A DNA stretch of 13,521 nucleotides from Betaproteobacteria bacterium (GTDB lineage Bacteria > Pseudomonadota > Gammaproteobacteria > Burkholderiales > Burkholderiaceae_C), in the NCBI GenBank assembly GCA_009927195.1, contig RFNL01000054.1, positions 1 to 13,521 of the forward strand. The letters are read 5' to 3'. This document shows positions 13,489 to 13,521 of this stretch, in pieces. A model generated the notes under the pieces. The model was not told where the DNA came from. It made no database searches and saw only the letters and a program-made list of their open reading frames with translations. A program made the translations under genes and the position numbers. Numbering within the stretch: position 1 is the stretch's first letter; every line of letters starts with the position of its first letter.

Positions 13489-13521
13489 AACGCATATTTG
13501 ATGTATCGGTCAGCATGTTGT
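13485..13521 (+). CDS. Start of a probable PglC/WcaJ-type initiating sugar-phosphate transferase (partial)
   Basis: The ATG at 13485 overlaps the preceding TGA as ATGA and the frame is open to the edge, giving 12 residues, MKRIFDVSVSML. Bacterial sugar transferases that load the first sugar phosphate onto undecaprenyl phosphate typically begin M-K-R-x-F-D-x-x-x-S just before their re-entrant membrane helix. The preceding CapM/PglA-like gene is the usual neighbour of such enzymes. The identification rests on these few residues and context, so it is good but unproven; the catalytic domain is outside the window. Confidence 0.65.
   Translation, partial: MKRIFDVSVSML

Noticed and set aside
1..13521. 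CRISPR array, tRNA/rRNA, insertion sequence, phage, toxin-antitoxin or defence system
   Set aside because: I saw no regular repeats, cloverleaf-like sequence, transposase or integrase motifs, or known defence domains on either strand; all sizeable reading frames belong to glycan synthesis.

Overview
The window is most of a surface-polysaccharide biosynthesis cluster (capsule, exopolysaccharide or O-antigen) on the + strand. The proteins look Gram-negative, most like Betaproteobacteria (Burkholderiales-type), but that rests on general resemblance and the genus cannot be named. All genes point one way, and most junctions are 1-10 base overlaps (TAATG or ATGA) or short gaps, so they probably form one or two long transcripts.

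Layout. Bases 1-81 are the 3' end of an unidentified gene, followed by a candidate intrinsic terminator. A gene-free leader of about 730 bases (82-814) becomes AT-rich toward its end. It contains an exact match to the ops core GGCGGTAGCnT (560-570), the DNA/RNA element recognised by the antiterminator RfaH, and downstream of it a weak hairpin followed by nine T. The first block (815-5869) is UDP-glucuronate decarboxylase, a GT-B glycosyltransferase, a family-2 glycosyltransferase, two class I methyltransferases and a CgeB-like glycosyltransferase, all overlapping. A 156-base gap (5870-6025) contains only a doubtful 41-codon ORF. The second block (6026-13488) is a MurJ/MVF-type flippase, a GT4, a methyltransferase-like protein of unusual sequence, an FkbM-type methyltransferase, a GT4, a GT2 and another GT4. 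The window ends 12 codons into what looks like a PglC/WcaJ-type initiating sugar-phosphate transferase.

How the genes fit together (inference). UDP-xylose or its 4-keto intermediate is made from UDP-glucuronate. The transferase beginning at the right edge would load the first sugar phosphate on undecaprenyl phosphate, and the GT4 just before it (CapM/PglA-like) would plausibly add the second sugar. The other six glycosyltransferases extend the unit, up to four methyltransferases decorate it, and the MurJ-like protein would flip it across the inner membrane. No polymerase, chain-length regulator or outer-membrane export gene is visible, so the cluster must continue outside the window or rely on genes elsewhere.

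No tRNA, rRNA, CRISPR array, insertion sequence, or defence or toxin-antitoxin system was recognised. The best leads are the ops-like leader, the G8 tract inside the flippase gene, the odd methyltransferase-like protein at 8644-9363, and the high density of methyltransferases.
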